A stretch of 64,000 bases of DNA from Labia minor (GCA_963082975.1 OY720344.1:11147580-11211579), one strand, 5' to 3'; positions 11,940 to 22,874 are shown, counted from the stretch's first letter. Program-made: numbers and translations. The notes: generated by a model from the letters alone, not told the origin.

Positions 11940-12175
11940 TAGTCCCGCCGCGAAACCCCCGCGTCCTTTGTCTGCTCTGTCTGGTTCCCGCCATTTCTGG
12001 TGCCAAATCGGGCCAAGGTTATTGTTTTCTGCACGTGGACAAAACGTCATCCATGAGCACCAGTCGCGATTTCCGGTTCGCATGCCATTCCCGTCACCTT
12101 TGCCAAACTATCAAGAAACGATTGCCACCACCCAGTCAAGTTAAAAAATCTTCTTGGGAAATGTCATAAAGAATG
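11940..12175 (+). other. GC-richer island with a long open frame, possible exon or conserved element
   Basis: This 235-bp island is around 50% GC in AT-rich surroundings. One plus-strand frame is open for about 78 codons, from AANNLVPPR-like sequence at its left edge to a TAA at about 12168. The frame includes LCLVPAISGAKSGQG and CHSRHLCQTIKKRLPPP, with the first ATG only at about 12053. No clear splice acceptor precedes it and I do not recognise the peptide. GC-rich DNA has fewer chance stops, so the open frame is only weak evidence for coding. A regulatory element or remnant exon is equally possible. Confidence 0.3.
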
Positions 12176-13304
12176 AAAATGGTATCCTTCGAGCAAACGA
12201 GATCATAAATTGTAAAAAAAAGAAGAAAAAAACAAAAACAAAAAAAAAAAAAGGAATTGGACTGAATTAAAAATATTATTTAATTAAATTCTGACGTCCT
12301 TGGTGAAAGCAGTGAAAAAATTGAAAAATTTTCATTAATCTGATATTTTCAGATTACGACATTCAATGATAATAATAATAATAATATCAGAACTAAAGAT
12401 ATATAATTAATTTTAATATCAAAGGAAATAATTATAATTATTAAATTAATAAAGTTTAAAAATAAAAATAATAGTAAATTTATATGGTATATAATAGAAA
12501 GTTGGAAATTTAAATATTTATTTATTTTCCTTTATTTTTCTTCTTAATTATACTCCGTATTTAAAAATTAATCATTATTTTTATCGGAATGTGTTAATAA
12601 TTCACACTATATAGATAGATAGACATTTATATTAATTAGATTATATGCATAAAAATTATTTATTTATCTAAATGGGGGTGAAGGAGTGGGAGAATGAAGG
12701 TTCTAGAAACTCTCTCTTAAAAAAGAAGATTTTTACAAAAATTTTTATTAAAAAACAAAGAAAATATAAAAAAATTTTAATTTAAAATTATCCTTAATTT
12801 TTTTTTTAATTGTTCGTCCCTGTCTAATTGATACTATACTAGATATATTTTAATCTATTTTTCTAATATTCAACTAATGGTGTTCAAAATATTTCAATAC
12901 ACAAAAGAGTGTTTAGCCATAAATAAATTATTATCAGGAAGTAAATAGTAATAATAATAATAATATTACCTACTTTATCAAAGGGGCTTTAGTTTAGACT
13001 TCATTGATATTTTTTCTAGCCTTGGATTTTTGTCTAGACGTTATACTATACAATTTTATAAATTTAAACAACTTACCAATATCAAAATTTATTAGTTTTT
13101 CTATAGAATAATACATTTAAATAACATTTTTAAAAAATTATGTTTTATTTTTATCAACGAACCAATAAAAACTCTTTTAAATTTTATTAATTATACTTAT
13201 TTTTGTTATTTGCTAAATAATCGTGAATTATTAAAAGCCACATTAAATAAAATAAAAAAAATTGCTTGATGAATGTTTCATAATGTAATTAGGTATATAA
13301 GTAC
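12176..13304. other. AT-rich intergenic DNA
   Basis: A/T-rich with ATAATA and A-run microsatellites. No gene seen. Confidence 0.5.
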
Positions 13305-13410
13305 AAGGGTAGGTCAATAAGTCCGTGATTTTTTGAATGAAACATGTTTATGGATAAAAAATTATTTTATTTTTTAACGTAGTCTCCTTTGATCTCTATA
13401 CATTTTCAAA
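13305..13410 (-). pseudogene. Mariner transposase 3' end relic
   Basis: On the minus strand, codons at about 13367-13405 read KCIEIKGDYVKK followed by a stop, which matches the conserved C-terminus of mariner transposases (CIELKGDYVEK type). The codon before it is TGA where a Trp is usual, so the copy is dead. About 60 bp further on lies the terminal repeat, which reads CAAGGGTAGGTCAATAAGTC on the plus strand (13307-13326). The rest of the element is missing or too diverged to see. Confidence 0.7.
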
Positions 13411-14661
13411 TCGCTAGGTAGTCAGCTATTAATAGATGTAAAACAAAAACTAAAATACCCAACTAGTTCAAATTTCAACAGGAGTTAGCTGACAGGAGCA
13501 ATGTTATCATTTCATCAAGACACGAGAAATTCAAAAAGTCACTTTTTTATGAAAATATAAAAATCATAATTTTTCTTTGAACGAAAAAATATCTATGAAA
13601 TTAATTATTATTATTATTATTGAGATAAAATATGATTCAATAGAGAATATTTGTGGAGAAAGTATAATATGAATCATCCCCTCGAACTATTATTTGATTT
13701 AATCATCTAATTATTATTTTCAAAAAAAAAAAAAAAAAAAAAAAAATTCATTGAAAATATAAAAGATTTTGAGAAAGAAAAAAAAATGTATAATGGGCTT
13801 TAATTAGATTAAGAAAAGGTTCTTAGAATATCTTGAATATATAATAATATATATTTGTAAAAATAAATACAGTATTAACAAATATGGTGGGAGTATACTT
13901 TCACTTATCACTGATTAATTTTTTCTTGTTTGTAAATTATCCATTTCGTTTATAGTCTAAATTAATCATCTTTAATACAATTATCAAGTAATCAAAAGTA
14001 AAAAAATTAATGATACGGAAACCAGGAGATTCGATATTGAAATCCTTTCGGAATATTTAATTGAATAAAATCTTCATGAAATTAAAAATTTTATTTTGTT
14101 AGAAAATGAATTTACCATCAAAATCATTACAAATGTTTTTGAGATAGCAATAAAAATGTCTAAAATTATACTTTATCCAATTGTAATGTTATTTTGCTGT
14201 TACATATCTGAAATACTGAAATTCAGTTTCAAACATTTTCTGTTTTTGATATAAGATTTTCTTATATACATTTTGCAGGAGTCTGTGTTTTTATATCTAG
14301 GGCTGTATGATAACTCGAATTTGAATTTTTACCGATCGCGCGCAATACTTTCTAAATTAAAAAACACCCTTATTTCCTTATTATAGATTAGAATCTCTAC
14401 GAATTTAAAAATATTAAATTATCCAACTATAATATTAAAATTGGAATTATGCAGATAAATAAATTTAGTCTTTTATTTAAGGATAATGTTAAATTTAATA
14501 CTTGCGATTATTAGCTTGGATTTATTCTAGTGTTTTAATTTTTTTTTTCTTCAAATTTTTGTTGAATTGCAAATATGGTATAATTACCCTATCAATATTA
14601 TCGTATATTGCGTATTATAGACTTTTGATAAAATTCTTTAAATCCAATAATTATTAATTTT
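13411..14661. other. AT-rich intergenic DNA
   Basis: A/T-rich sequence with a 27-base A run near 13719-13745. The part just right of the mariner relic (to about 13550) may be degraded mariner sequence, for example AAATTCAAAAAGTCAC. No gene seen. Confidence 0.45.
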
Positions 14662-14690
14662 ACGAGGGTAGGCCATCAAGTCAAAATTTC
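14662..14690 (+). mobile_element. Orphan mariner terminal repeat
   Basis: TACGAGGGTAGGCCATCAAG resembles the terminal repeat beside the mariner relic at 13305 (GGGTAGGTCAATAAGTC). No partner end or coding part was found. Confidence 0.4.
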
Positions 14691-14805
14691 CAGACAGACA
14701 TTAAAACTTCTAAAGTCACTCTTGGATTATAGAGGTCATGAAACGCGAAGATATGGAAAAATGTTTAAATTCACAGCAATGTACAGACAAAAACCTTTAT
14801 ATATA
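14691..14805 (+). repeat. Dispersed repeat F, copy 1
   Basis: Contains CAGACAGACAT, CTAAAGTC, AGAGGTCATGAAACGCGAAG and ATTCACAGCAATGTACAGAC. The same landmarks in the same order, inverted, are found at 50265-50400. It abuts an AT microsatellite at 14800-14815. Confidence 0.7.
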
Positions 14806-14849
14806 TATATATATAACATATAAATAAATATATTTTATATCAACAGGCC

Positions 14850-15310
14850 TACTTTTCTGTCTTTCAGTGCATTAATACATACGTTTAAGGAGTATATGTT
14901 TTATTAGTCATTTATGTTCTTTAAATTATTTGAACGGTGACTCCGTGAACCAGTTTTTAGTATTACCAGCCAAATCCGATAATTAGGTATTATTATTTTT
15001 ATTTTAATTATCGGCTTGGTGAACCAGGTATGATCTAATAATGTACCAGCTATGATCTAAGAAAAGGTTAATAGCAGCATAACTGAAATGTCAGTTTTAT
15101 CTCTAAATTAATAATTTTTTAAGGCCATTTTTTGTCTTCAAGTACATTAATACGTACGTTTAAGGGGTGTATGAGTATGTTTAATAACTATTTTTTTTTA
15201 ATTTATGTTCTTTTAAATTATTTGAATGGCGATTCGGTGAATTAGGTATTAATATCATCAGCCAAACCCGATAATAAAGAAGCTTTTTTTTAATAGACCG
15301 AATGGTGGTT
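14850..15310 (+). repeat. Duplicated unit with GGTGAACCAGGTA-type motifs
   Basis: A unit of about 150 bp appears twice, at 14850-14998 and 15118-15275. Both copies run CATTAATACRTACGTTTAAGG, TTATGTTCTTTAAATTATTTGAA, GGTGA(A/T)TCxGTGAA, then a GCCAAAYCCGATAAT motif. CCGATAATTA and TAATTATCGG form an inverted repeat at 14979-15014. Further GTGAACCAGG/GTGAATCAGG motifs follow at 15020 and 15315. It is probably a degraded repetitive element of unknown class. Confidence 0.55.
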
Positions 15311-15369
15311 CGGTGAATCAGGTATTATTATTGAGAACCCCAAGTTCCACTCATTTTAATCAGATTGAT

Positions 15370-15480
15370 GCAATGATGTAACATTTAATAATTGTAATAA
15401 ATAATTAAAGAATTGTATATCAATATATTTTAAAGGGTCGAGCGAGAGCTCGGTGTCCCAGGTACTTAATATTATTTTAC
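15370..15480 (+). repeat. Dispersed repeat H, copy 1
   Basis: AATTGTAATAAATAATTAAA and later GGGTCGAGCGAGAGCTCGG, ending near CCAGGTAC. A shorter relative with the same two landmarks lies at 43660-43770. Confidence 0.5.
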
Positions 15481-16553
15481 AAAGGTAAAAATATAGATTA
15501 GATAATAAAATAATTTTTTATTCATTAATATTTTGGCAAAAAAAACAAAATATCTTCCATATTTTATTTATTTTCTCCGTGATTGCAAAAAACAATGATA
15601 CGTTTTGATGTTCACGATCGTAAACAAATATTTCAACTAAAATTCTCGTAAGTAATAATTAGATTAAAATAAATCAGTGAGGTTCAATTAAAATTGACCT
15701 TCCTCCTCCTACTGAATGAATTTGTCATAATTTTAACATTTTTCTACTTTTATTTCTTTCTTTATTTTTAAATTCATCAAGACAAGATAATATTGTAATT
15801 GTATGTTGTCACCAAGTGGGGGAAAAATTACAAGTAAAATTAGAGGGAAATTCGTAAACATAATGATTAAGTATACCATTCACCTTGAACAAAGCATTTT
15901 AATTGAGACGAGTTAATAATTAATCGGTGAGATAATTTATTGGACCATTTAGTGCAATGTATTGATTAGCAAAATTAAAAAGAGACGAAAGGAGAAAAAA
16001 ATTATGTAACAACAAGCAACGATAATCCAATGAAAAAAACAACAGAGCTATTAAAAGATACACGTATATAATATGTAGCGGGTATTAATTTATCTTTATT
16101 CGAAATATATGGAAGACAACATACATGGGTTCTGGGACAAAGAAATCTTTATCGATATATTAATAGTCAATAAATACAATCGCAAATGACGCATTTGAAT
16201 GGTAAATAAATGAAAGATTATATATGAATGGATTCTCAATCAACAAAATTCAAAATCAAAATCTTTTGTGCAGGGACTTTGAATTTATTGAATTTATATT
16301 AATTATAATATATTAACTAGAAAAAATTATATAAGATATGAATCAATGGAAAGTAATATAATAAATAAAATTTTGAATTGTTAAATAATATAAATAAAGC
16401 AAAATGGAGGATCACCAGTATAAGGATTGGGTTTCGATCCCTTGTAAGGTACAAGTTGCGAATATAAGTTTTGAATTTTGTCTCTCTCTTAAGGAAAGAG
16501 AGCAAGCTGGATTAAATTAAAAAAGGTGACAAAATCAAAAATTAAATGCAAGC
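15481..16553. other. AT-rich intergenic DNA
   Basis: A/T-rich without a supported gene. The minus-strand open frame 16317-16505 is hydrophobic low-complexity sequence. GGGTTTCGATCCC at about 16427-16439 looks like a tRNA T arm but no cloverleaf fits around it. Confidence 0.45.
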
Positions 16554-17166
16554 TTTTTACTTTCCCGCATACTTCGTATAAGGGAAGTATTGGAATCGTC
16601 AAAAATTTCGACTTCGAGATTTCGATAGATCTTGACGTTTTAGATCTCCCTGAGTCGGAAAATACCATTTTTCAAATTATGTCTGTGTGTATGTATGGAC
16701 GTATGGATGTATGTAATGTTTGTCTGTGAGCAAATTTACTCAGAAACTAATCAAGCTAGGACTTCGAAATTTGGTACACCGATATTATTCACAGTTTGTA
16801 GATTTCTCTCAAAATTTCGTCAAAATCGGTTAACCGGAAGTGGTACTTTACCTACACTGGTTGCGTTTACCTTTCAAGTAAAGTACCAGTTTGCTTCGAG
16901 ATATTTGCTTCCTATTTTGTATATAGATTTAAAAATATGAAAAAAATTCAGATACCAAATTTCATCATGATCTGACTACTGGAAGTGGCATTTTACCTAT
17001 ACAAGTAGCGTTAGGTGTAAATTATAAATATATATAATAGTGTTAAACCATTTTACTTTTTAATTTAAATTAATTAGTTTGTTTATTTTTATTGTTGATA
17101 AAACATAATAATAATAACCTAATTACCTACTTATATGCGGGAAAGTCTAGGGAAGGACACTCCCGA
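16554..17166 (+). mobile_element. Family C element (HINE/DINE-1-like)
   Basis: A 0.61-kb element starts TTTTTACTTTCCCGCATA. A perfect 13-bp subterminal inverted repeat is present: ACTTTCCCGCATA at 16559-16571 and TATGCGGGAAAGT at 17134-17146. Three bases after the 3' copy lies a hairpin, GGGA-(AGGACAC)-TCCC (17150-17164). The core contains GTCTGTGTGTATGTATGG, a short microsatellite-like part, then AACTAATCAAGCTAGGACTT and TCGTCAAAATCGGTTAACCG. The open frames 16526-16729 and 16695-16940 are translations of this non-coding repeat. The layout matches families A and B and the published DINE-1/HINE structure. Only one copy lies in this window. Confidence 0.78.
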
Positions 17167-17457
17167 ATTTTTATTTGAGAGATCCCTAGAAAATTAATTA
17201 ACTTATTCATTTTAATTAGGCTCTATATTCAAAGTATCTAGACCATTGTTGTTGAAGTGAAAAATTATTTTCTAGTTTTTAGTGCATTTATAAATAAAAC
17301 ACTGTAACTTAATTTTTTTTTAATTATTTATTTTATTTTTAATTTTTTAGTAAATAATTTTTTAAGGTTTTAAGTTTTATTTAAATATACTTTGAGATTA
17401 TAAATGATATTTAATGATGGGTTAAAATTTATTAATTAAATTATTAATAATACACAA

Positions 17458-17575
17458 TGGACAGACGGACGGACGGACAGATATCATGCTAAAAATACTT
17501 TATTTTGTGAACAAATTGCATGATTCGTGGAGATAGGTAATAAAAATCTCCTCACATGTGAAATTTTGTTTTTTT
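17458..17575 (-). mobile_element. Family B element, copy B2, truncated
   Basis: On the plus strand: GGACAGACGGACGGACGGAC, ATCATGCTAAAAATACTT and TCTCCTCACATGTGAAATTT, the reverse complement of the 5' half of family B. It ends abruptly at the microsatellite and lacks the 3' half. Confidence 0.75.
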
Positions 17576-18473
17576 AATCATTTGATAGATATACTTTTAC
17601 TACTATTCTTAAAATATGTTATTTGATTTTAATAATATCATACATATTTTCCCCAAAACAATCATTGTTACCAAATTTCTATGTCCATTTATATATTCTT
17701 AGTGTTGTTTACGATTCATGAACAAGTAAAATCTTACAAGTATTTTTTTAAATATTTATTTAAATTGCTTTGTTTGTTTGTTTGCACACAATCGTTTATT
17801 CGCATGAGTGTTCACATAATTCGCTGTTATGCTAGTCATGGCGCTAGTTCCACTATGTAATAGTATATAAATGAATACTTTTTTAATTTAAATTATTTGA
17901 TAATTAGTGCAAAAAAAAAGGTAAATAAAGAATAATTAAAAAAAAGGCAAAATACAAATGATAGTTATAATCAGTTAATTTTAAAAAATAAATGAACAAA
18001 AATTAATTGATTAAATTGATTATAGATTGTTTTACTGTTTGATCTAAACTCACCACCCTTAAGTTTTATTATTTCTTTTATTATTATTATTATTTTTTTT
18101 TTTTTTGTTATTTTGTTTTTTATAATAAATAAGATTATTATTATATTATAAAAAAAAGTTAATTTTTAGATATTAAATTATTAATAAATAATTTATGTTA
18201 TGTTATTAATTATCGAAGCAATTATTATTATCGTGAATAGGTGAGCGAAAGTCAATCTAATTTCGATAATAGAATCAGAGTTTGTGAGTTCTATTACTAC
18301 CGTAAAATAGAAATATATAATTAATAGAAATAATATTTATGTCGATTAAATTATTAAAATGATAATTATTAAGTTGTTATAGCCGTATAAAATTCTTTAA
18401 TAATAATAATTTCATATTTTTTTACACAATTTATATTTTCTTCATTTAAAATTTACTAATAACGATTTTACTA
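17576..18473. other. AT-rich intergenic DNA
   Basis: A/T-rich DNA up to the TSD of the LTR element. No gene seen. Confidence 0.5.
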
Positions 18474-18477
18474 TCTG

Positions 18478-19380
18478 TGTAAGGAACTAATCGAGCCAAA
18501 CGTTGGGCTGCCACTTTGTAAGGAGGACCGTTTCAAGTTGGGGTCACTTTGTAGACGATCCTCTTACGTTGGGTGCCAATTTATAAGGGGATCTAAGTAT
18601 GGGGCACTTGTAATGACCCACGATGACCGTGAATTGTTAATTATGTTAAGTTATTGATGGGCGCCAACTTTGGATATCCCAAAGTATAAAATAGTGTTGA
18701 AAAATTAAGGGAAAAGGGAAAACACAATAATAATGTTCACATTAATTTACTTTAATTAAATAGATAAAAATTAACAAATTAAATATACAAATTTTAAATA
18801 GAAAAATAAGAAAATGTAATTCACTAATATCACTGGAATTAGCGGAAATAATTATCACAGGGGGTGATGATAAGGATTATACACAAATAATTATATCACG
18901 GGACGTGATAAGTATAGGTTATATCAGGATGATATCACTTGTTCGACTGTATCACAGGGTGTGATAAAAATGATTATGTACAAAATAATTATATCACGGG
19001 ACGTGATAAATACCAGGTCATATCGGGATGATATCACTAGTTAAACTGTATCACAGGGTGTGATAATAAAAATGATTATATACAAAATAATTATATCACG
19101 GGACGTGATAAATACAGGTCATATCAGGATGATATCTCACTAGTTCCCCTGTCCATTCTCAACTCTCTAAAAATATTAAAACTTGGAGGGATGGTCCCTC
19201 CCCTTATGTGAAATATAATATCTATATATATATTACATTTTAAGAATAATGCGACCAAATAACTTTGTTCATAAAAAAAAGGAAATAGAAAAAACAAAAT
19301 AAACTAAAAAAAATAGACAAACAAAATAAAATGTATAATAAAAAAAAATAAATAATAATATAAATACTTTGTCCGTTACA
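18478..19380 (-). repeat. 3' LTR of the Gag-protease element
   Basis: 903 bp, partner of 21972-22874. On the minus strand it begins TGTAACGGACAAAG and ends GATTAGTTCCTTACA. Possible TATA boxes on the minus strand are TTTATACTTTGG (RC of 18685-18696) and CCCTTATAAATTGG (RC of 18582-18595), toward the 3' side of the LTR. A tandem array of palindromic sites occupies 18850-19150. Confidence 0.93.
18850..19145. promoter_or_regulatory. Tandem array of palindromic TATCAC/GTGATA sites in LTR U3
   Basis: About three units of roughly 100 bp, each with TATCACGGGACGTGATA, GATATC(A/G)GGATGATATC and TATCACAGGGTGTGATA-type palindromes. Every half-site contains TATC or GATA, and several read TGATAA, the consensus for GATA-family transcription factors. 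The array lies in the U3 part of the LTR, upstream of the candidate TATA boxes, where an LTR enhancer would be. The same array recurs at 22344-22639 in the other LTR. Seen: repeats and palindromes. Inferred: factor identity. Confidence 0.65.
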
Positions 19381-19393
19381 TCCTCCCCCTCTG
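19381..19393 (-). promoter_or_regulatory. Polypurine tract
   Basis: On the minus strand AGAGGGGGAGGA lies directly before the TG of the 3' LTR, the standard place for the plus-strand primer of LTR retrotransposons. Confidence 0.85.
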
Positions 19394-19424
19394 ATTCCGA
19401 GGTCTTTTGATTGAGGGATCAGCC

Positions 19425-21341
19425 CTAGGAACGGACAATTTTTGGCCTTCCTCGCTTACGTAGAGGAACTACTGGAGTAGAACGCGTGTCGTGGCTTAGA
19501 CGCAATGCTGATGTATGAGGGGGAACAAGTCCTTGAGTAAATAAATGTTTTTGAGTTTGTGGTGGCTCCATAACTCCTGGTGGGCCCCGATGGGCTCTCG
19601 GAGACCCCACCAGCTCTCTATATCGGACAGCAGGATCTTCTTTGCTGACTTTGGTACCGTCCATGGTTTCGACAGCCCTTTGCAGCGCATTCAAACAACC
19701 GCTTGTGTTTATATGATGTTCAGCGTAAGGAGTTGGCTCTCCCCCTGGTTGAAAGACAGTTTCATGTTCTTTTAATAAATGGGCAAGTTTTATGTTCTGT
19801 TCCTCAGTTAGCTGAATAGTGTTTTCAACAACAGTATTATTTTCTTCAGTGGTGCAGAGATTTTCTCGAATAAATTTGTATTTTTTCTTAGGATAATTAT
19901 GAAAATACCAGCGATTGTTTCGCATATCTAATACTAAACCTGCTTTTCTTAGAAAATCAAGACCTAATAGTGATCTATTTCCACTAACATTGGGTAGGAA
20001 TATCATTTCTATATGTATTATTTGATTTTTGATTTTTACAGGAACTGTAGCTAATAACACGGAATGTATACGCTTTTTCCCGTCAGCTAGAGTTAAGGAA
20101 AGTTTTTCTACTTTAAAATGTTCTCCTCGTTGTCTTAAATAGCTGAGAAGACGCTGACCGCCAATAGAGCGAGTGGCCCCGCTGTCAACGCAAATAGAAC
20201 CAGAAGCTTCATAGATGGAGGCTTCTATTAGAGCGAGGTTAGTATCTCTATCTGTAGTAACGTCACACTGTAAGGCTTGTGCGTTGGTAATTTCCTGCTT
20301 TGGATTGCAAGTTGGACACCTTGGTTTGGTGACACCTGGAGTTCCGCAGCCGTAGCAACGAATTATTGAAGAGTCAGTCTCTTCTTTTTGTTTTTCACGA
20401 GGTTGTGAGTTTCTAAGGGGTTTCCGATCATAATATTTCGATTTAGGAGGTTCGATAGATTTATTTGAAGTAATTGTTTTTGAAAATGGGGCCCTTAAGT
20501 TATCATAGGAGTCGAATTTTTCTGCGAGATCGAGGGGATCTACCAGTGTTTCCCAAGAGTCGAGGAAGTGATCTTTGCATTCGGATGAACACTTTCTCTT
20601 CATTTGATCAGCTAGGATCAAATTTTTAAGTTGATCAAAATTTTCAATTTTTAGATCGGATAGCCAGGCTTCTAGATAACCGCGTAGATTGAAGTAAAAA
20701 TCTTTCCAAGTGTTTTCCGATGTCTTCTTGGAGGTGGAGAAAAGTTTTCTTATTTTATCCGTAGTTAATTTAAATCGGTGAAGTAGGAGCTTCTTAATAT
20801 GTTGATAGTCTTGGGCGACTTCATTTGGTTCTCTAATTATTAGAGTGGTAATATCTGTGGGTAAGACCGAAATAAGATAAGTGACCCATGCATCCTCAGA
20901 TATGCCAAGAAAATTCATTTGTCTTTCGAAAAGACGCAGATACGTATTAATATCGTCATCGTTAATTTTAAATAGAGGTAAGAATTTCAATATATCTACT
21001 TTCGGTTGAAGTGGGGTTGGTGATTCTACCTGGTTCACTACGGTTTGAATTCGGAGTTTCTCTAGTTCAAATTGTCTTTCCTTCTCCTTTTCTTCTCTTT
21101 CATCTTTCTCCCTTTCCCTCTCTCTTTCTTCTTTCTCCCTTTCCCTCTCTCTTTCTTCTTTTTCCTTCCTATCCTCTATGATGGTCATAAGTAATTCCCG
21201 TGTAAGGTCTTCATCATAATCAGGCAATGACGTGATGTCATTTTTTATATAGATCCTACGAGAATCTAAATTCATAACTATTCCTAATTCCTGTGCTAAA
21301 AGGATAAGATCCTCCTTTTTTCCTTTGCCGAAAAATGACAT
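19425..21341 (-). CDS. Gag-protease polyprotein with integrase-tail-like C-terminus
   Basis: 638 residues, one frame, ATG at 21339-21341. Residues 55-95 are a highly charged Glu/Arg/Lys coiled coil. Residues 115-285 look like a retroviral-type capsid domain (FLPLF, YLRLFERQM, LLLHRFKL). Residues 329-345 form a Cys knuckle, CX2CX9CX2C, that is unlike the usual CX2CX4HX4C and lacks the His. The aspartic protease has VDSGA with Asp386 and the LLGLDFLRKAGL motif near 458-469. After PYAEHHI (about 538-544), where reverse transcriptase should begin, the sequence switches to a Pro/Arg-rich tail ending PLRKRGRPKIVRS, like the basic end of a Ty3-type integrase. The switch keeps the frame, so pol was probably removed by an internal deletion. 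Gag would form particles that package the element's own RNA, with the protease cleaving Gag. Rejected shadow frames: 19496-19690 and 19545-19775. Confidence 0.92.
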   Translation of the reverse strand: MSFFGKGKKEDLILLAQELGIVMNLDSRRIYIKNDITSLPDYDEDLTRELLMTIIEDRKEKEEREREREKEEREREREKDEREEKEKERQFELEKLRIQTVVNQVESPTPLQPKVDILKFLPLFKINDDDINTYLRLFERQMNFLGISEDAWVTYLISVLPTDITTLIIREPNEVAQDYQHIKKLLLHRFKLTTDKIRKLFSTSKKTSENTWKDFYFNLRGYLEAWLSDLKIENFDQLKNLILADQMKRKCSSECKDHFLDSWETLVDPLDLAEKFDSYDNLRAPFSKTITSNKSIEPPKSKYYDRKPLRNSQPREKQKEETDSSIIRCYGCGTPGVTKPRCPTCNPKQEITNAQALQCDVTTDRDTNLALIEASIYEASGSICVDSGATRSIGGQRLLSYLRQRGEHFKVEKLSLTLADGKKRIHSVLLATVPVKIKNQIIHIEMIFLPNVSGNRSLLGLDFLRKAGLVLDMRNNRWYFHNYPKKKYKFIRENLCTTEENNTVVENTIQLTEEQNIKLAHLLKEHETVFQPGGEPTPYAEHHINTSGCLNALQRAVETMDGTKVSKEDPAVRYRELVGSPRAHRGPPGVMEPPQTQKHLFTQGLVPPHTSALRLSHDTRSTPVVPLRKRGRPKIVRS

Positions 21342-21949
21342 TTTTAATAGGATAATTAAATTTAATGTTAACCAAAGAGAGAAAAAAAAAAAAAAAATTA
21401 ATTAATTAATCAAAATTAAAAGTTATTTAGTCGCGTACAATTGAATTATACAATGTTTAATTATAAAATAAGATAATTGTAATATAATTTAAAATATGTA
21501 AAAGTATTTAAATATTTGAAAATATAGTGATATTTTATCAATTTTATTAATTCATTAATTTAAATATAATGTAGTTGAATAAAATTTAAAAATGAAAAAA
21601 AAATTACAAATTAAACATATAAATTAATTAATTATAACTAATAATAATATTAATATATTCAAACTATTTTTATTGAATTAGAATTAAATAGATAAATATT
21701 CTATTTGTTAGATAAATGTGAAAATTAAAAATAAAAAAAAAATAATTAACAAGTGTTAAATATATTATTATATTAGACAAGGAGATATGATTTATTTAAA
21801 TTTAAAGTATAAAAGTAAAAGTTTTAAATTTTTATTTTATTAATTAAATATTAAATTGTAGTAAAAGTCCGTTGAGATGAAAAAATGATGATACTGCTCA
21901 CCAAAGATGAATAATGTACTTTTCTCAGGAGCCGTGGTGTACTAATCGG
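21342..21949 (-). other. Untranslated leader of the LTR element
   Basis: About 600 bp of AT-rich leader between the primer-binding site and the Gag start. It would hold any packaging signal. No open frame of note. Confidence 0.6.
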
Positions 21950-21968
21950 GCTTCAGGTTGGGCTGCCA
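21950..21968 (-). promoter_or_regulatory. Candidate tRNA primer-binding site
   Basis: On the minus strand TGGCAGCCCAACCTGAAGC begins 3 bases after the end of the 5' LTR. It starts TGG, complementary to the CCA end of a tRNA. A near copy, TGGCAGCCCAACGTTTGGC, lies just inside the 3' end of the LTR, because about 39 bp spanning this junction are tandemly duplicated. I cannot name the tRNA. Confidence 0.6.
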
Positions 21969-21971
21969 CTT

Positions 21972-22874
21972 TGTAAGGAACTAATCGAGCCAAACGTTGG
22001 GCTGCCACTTTGTAAGGAGGACCGTTTCAAGTTGGGGTCACTTTGTAGACGATCCTCTTACGTTGGGTGCCAATTTATAAGGGGATCTAAGTATGGGGCA
22101 CTTGTAATGACCCACGATGACCGTGAATTGTTAATTATGTTAAGTTATTGATGGGCGCCAACTTTGGATATCCCAAAGTATAAAATAGTGTTGAAAAATT
22201 AAGGGAAAAGGGAAAACACAATAATAATGTTCACATTAATTTACTTTAATTAAATAGATAAAAATTAACAAATTAAATATACAAATTTTAAATAGAAAAA
22301 TAAGAAAATGTAATTCACTAATATCACTGGAATTAGCGGAAATAATTATCACAGGGGGTGATGATAAGGATTATACACAAATAATTATATCACGGGACGT
22401 GATAAGTATAGGTTATATCAGGATGATATCACTTGTTCGACTGTATCACAGGGTGTGATAAAAATGATTATGTACAAAATAATTATATCACGGGACGTGA
22501 TAAATACCAGGTCATATCGGGATGATATCACTAGTTAAACTGTATCACAGGGTGTGATAATAAAAATGATTATATACAAAATAATTATATCACGGGACGT
22601 GATAAATACAGGTCATATCAGGATGATATCTCACTAGTTCCCCTGTCCATTCTCAACTCTCTAAAAATATTAAAACTTGGAGGGATGGTCCCTCCCCTTA
22701 TGTGAAATATAATATCTATATATATATTACATTTTAAGAATAATGCGACCAAATAACTTTGTTCATAAAAAAAAGGAAATAGAAAAAACAAAATAAACTA
22801 AAAAAAATAGACAAACAAAATAAAATGTATAATAAAAAAAAATAAATAATAATATAAATACTTTGTCCGTTACA
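21972..22874 (-). repeat. 5' LTR of the Gag-protease element
   Basis: 903 bp, same length as the left LTR, and identical in all parts I compared. Followed on the right by TSD TCTG. The open frame 22734-22934 crosses its edge and is spurious. Confidence 0.93.

Noticed and set aside
16420-16445. GGGTTTCGATCCC, T-arm-like
   Set aside because: No acceptor, D or anticodon arm can be drawn around it; it is neither a tRNA gene nor a clear SINE.
18850-19145. Tandem palindromic units as a CRISPR array
   Set aside because: The units are diverged tandem copies within both LTRs, not identical repeats with unique spacers, and the DNA is eukaryotic.
19545-19775. 76-residue plus-strand open frame inside the LTR element
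   Set aside because: Antisense shadow of the Gag-protease frame.
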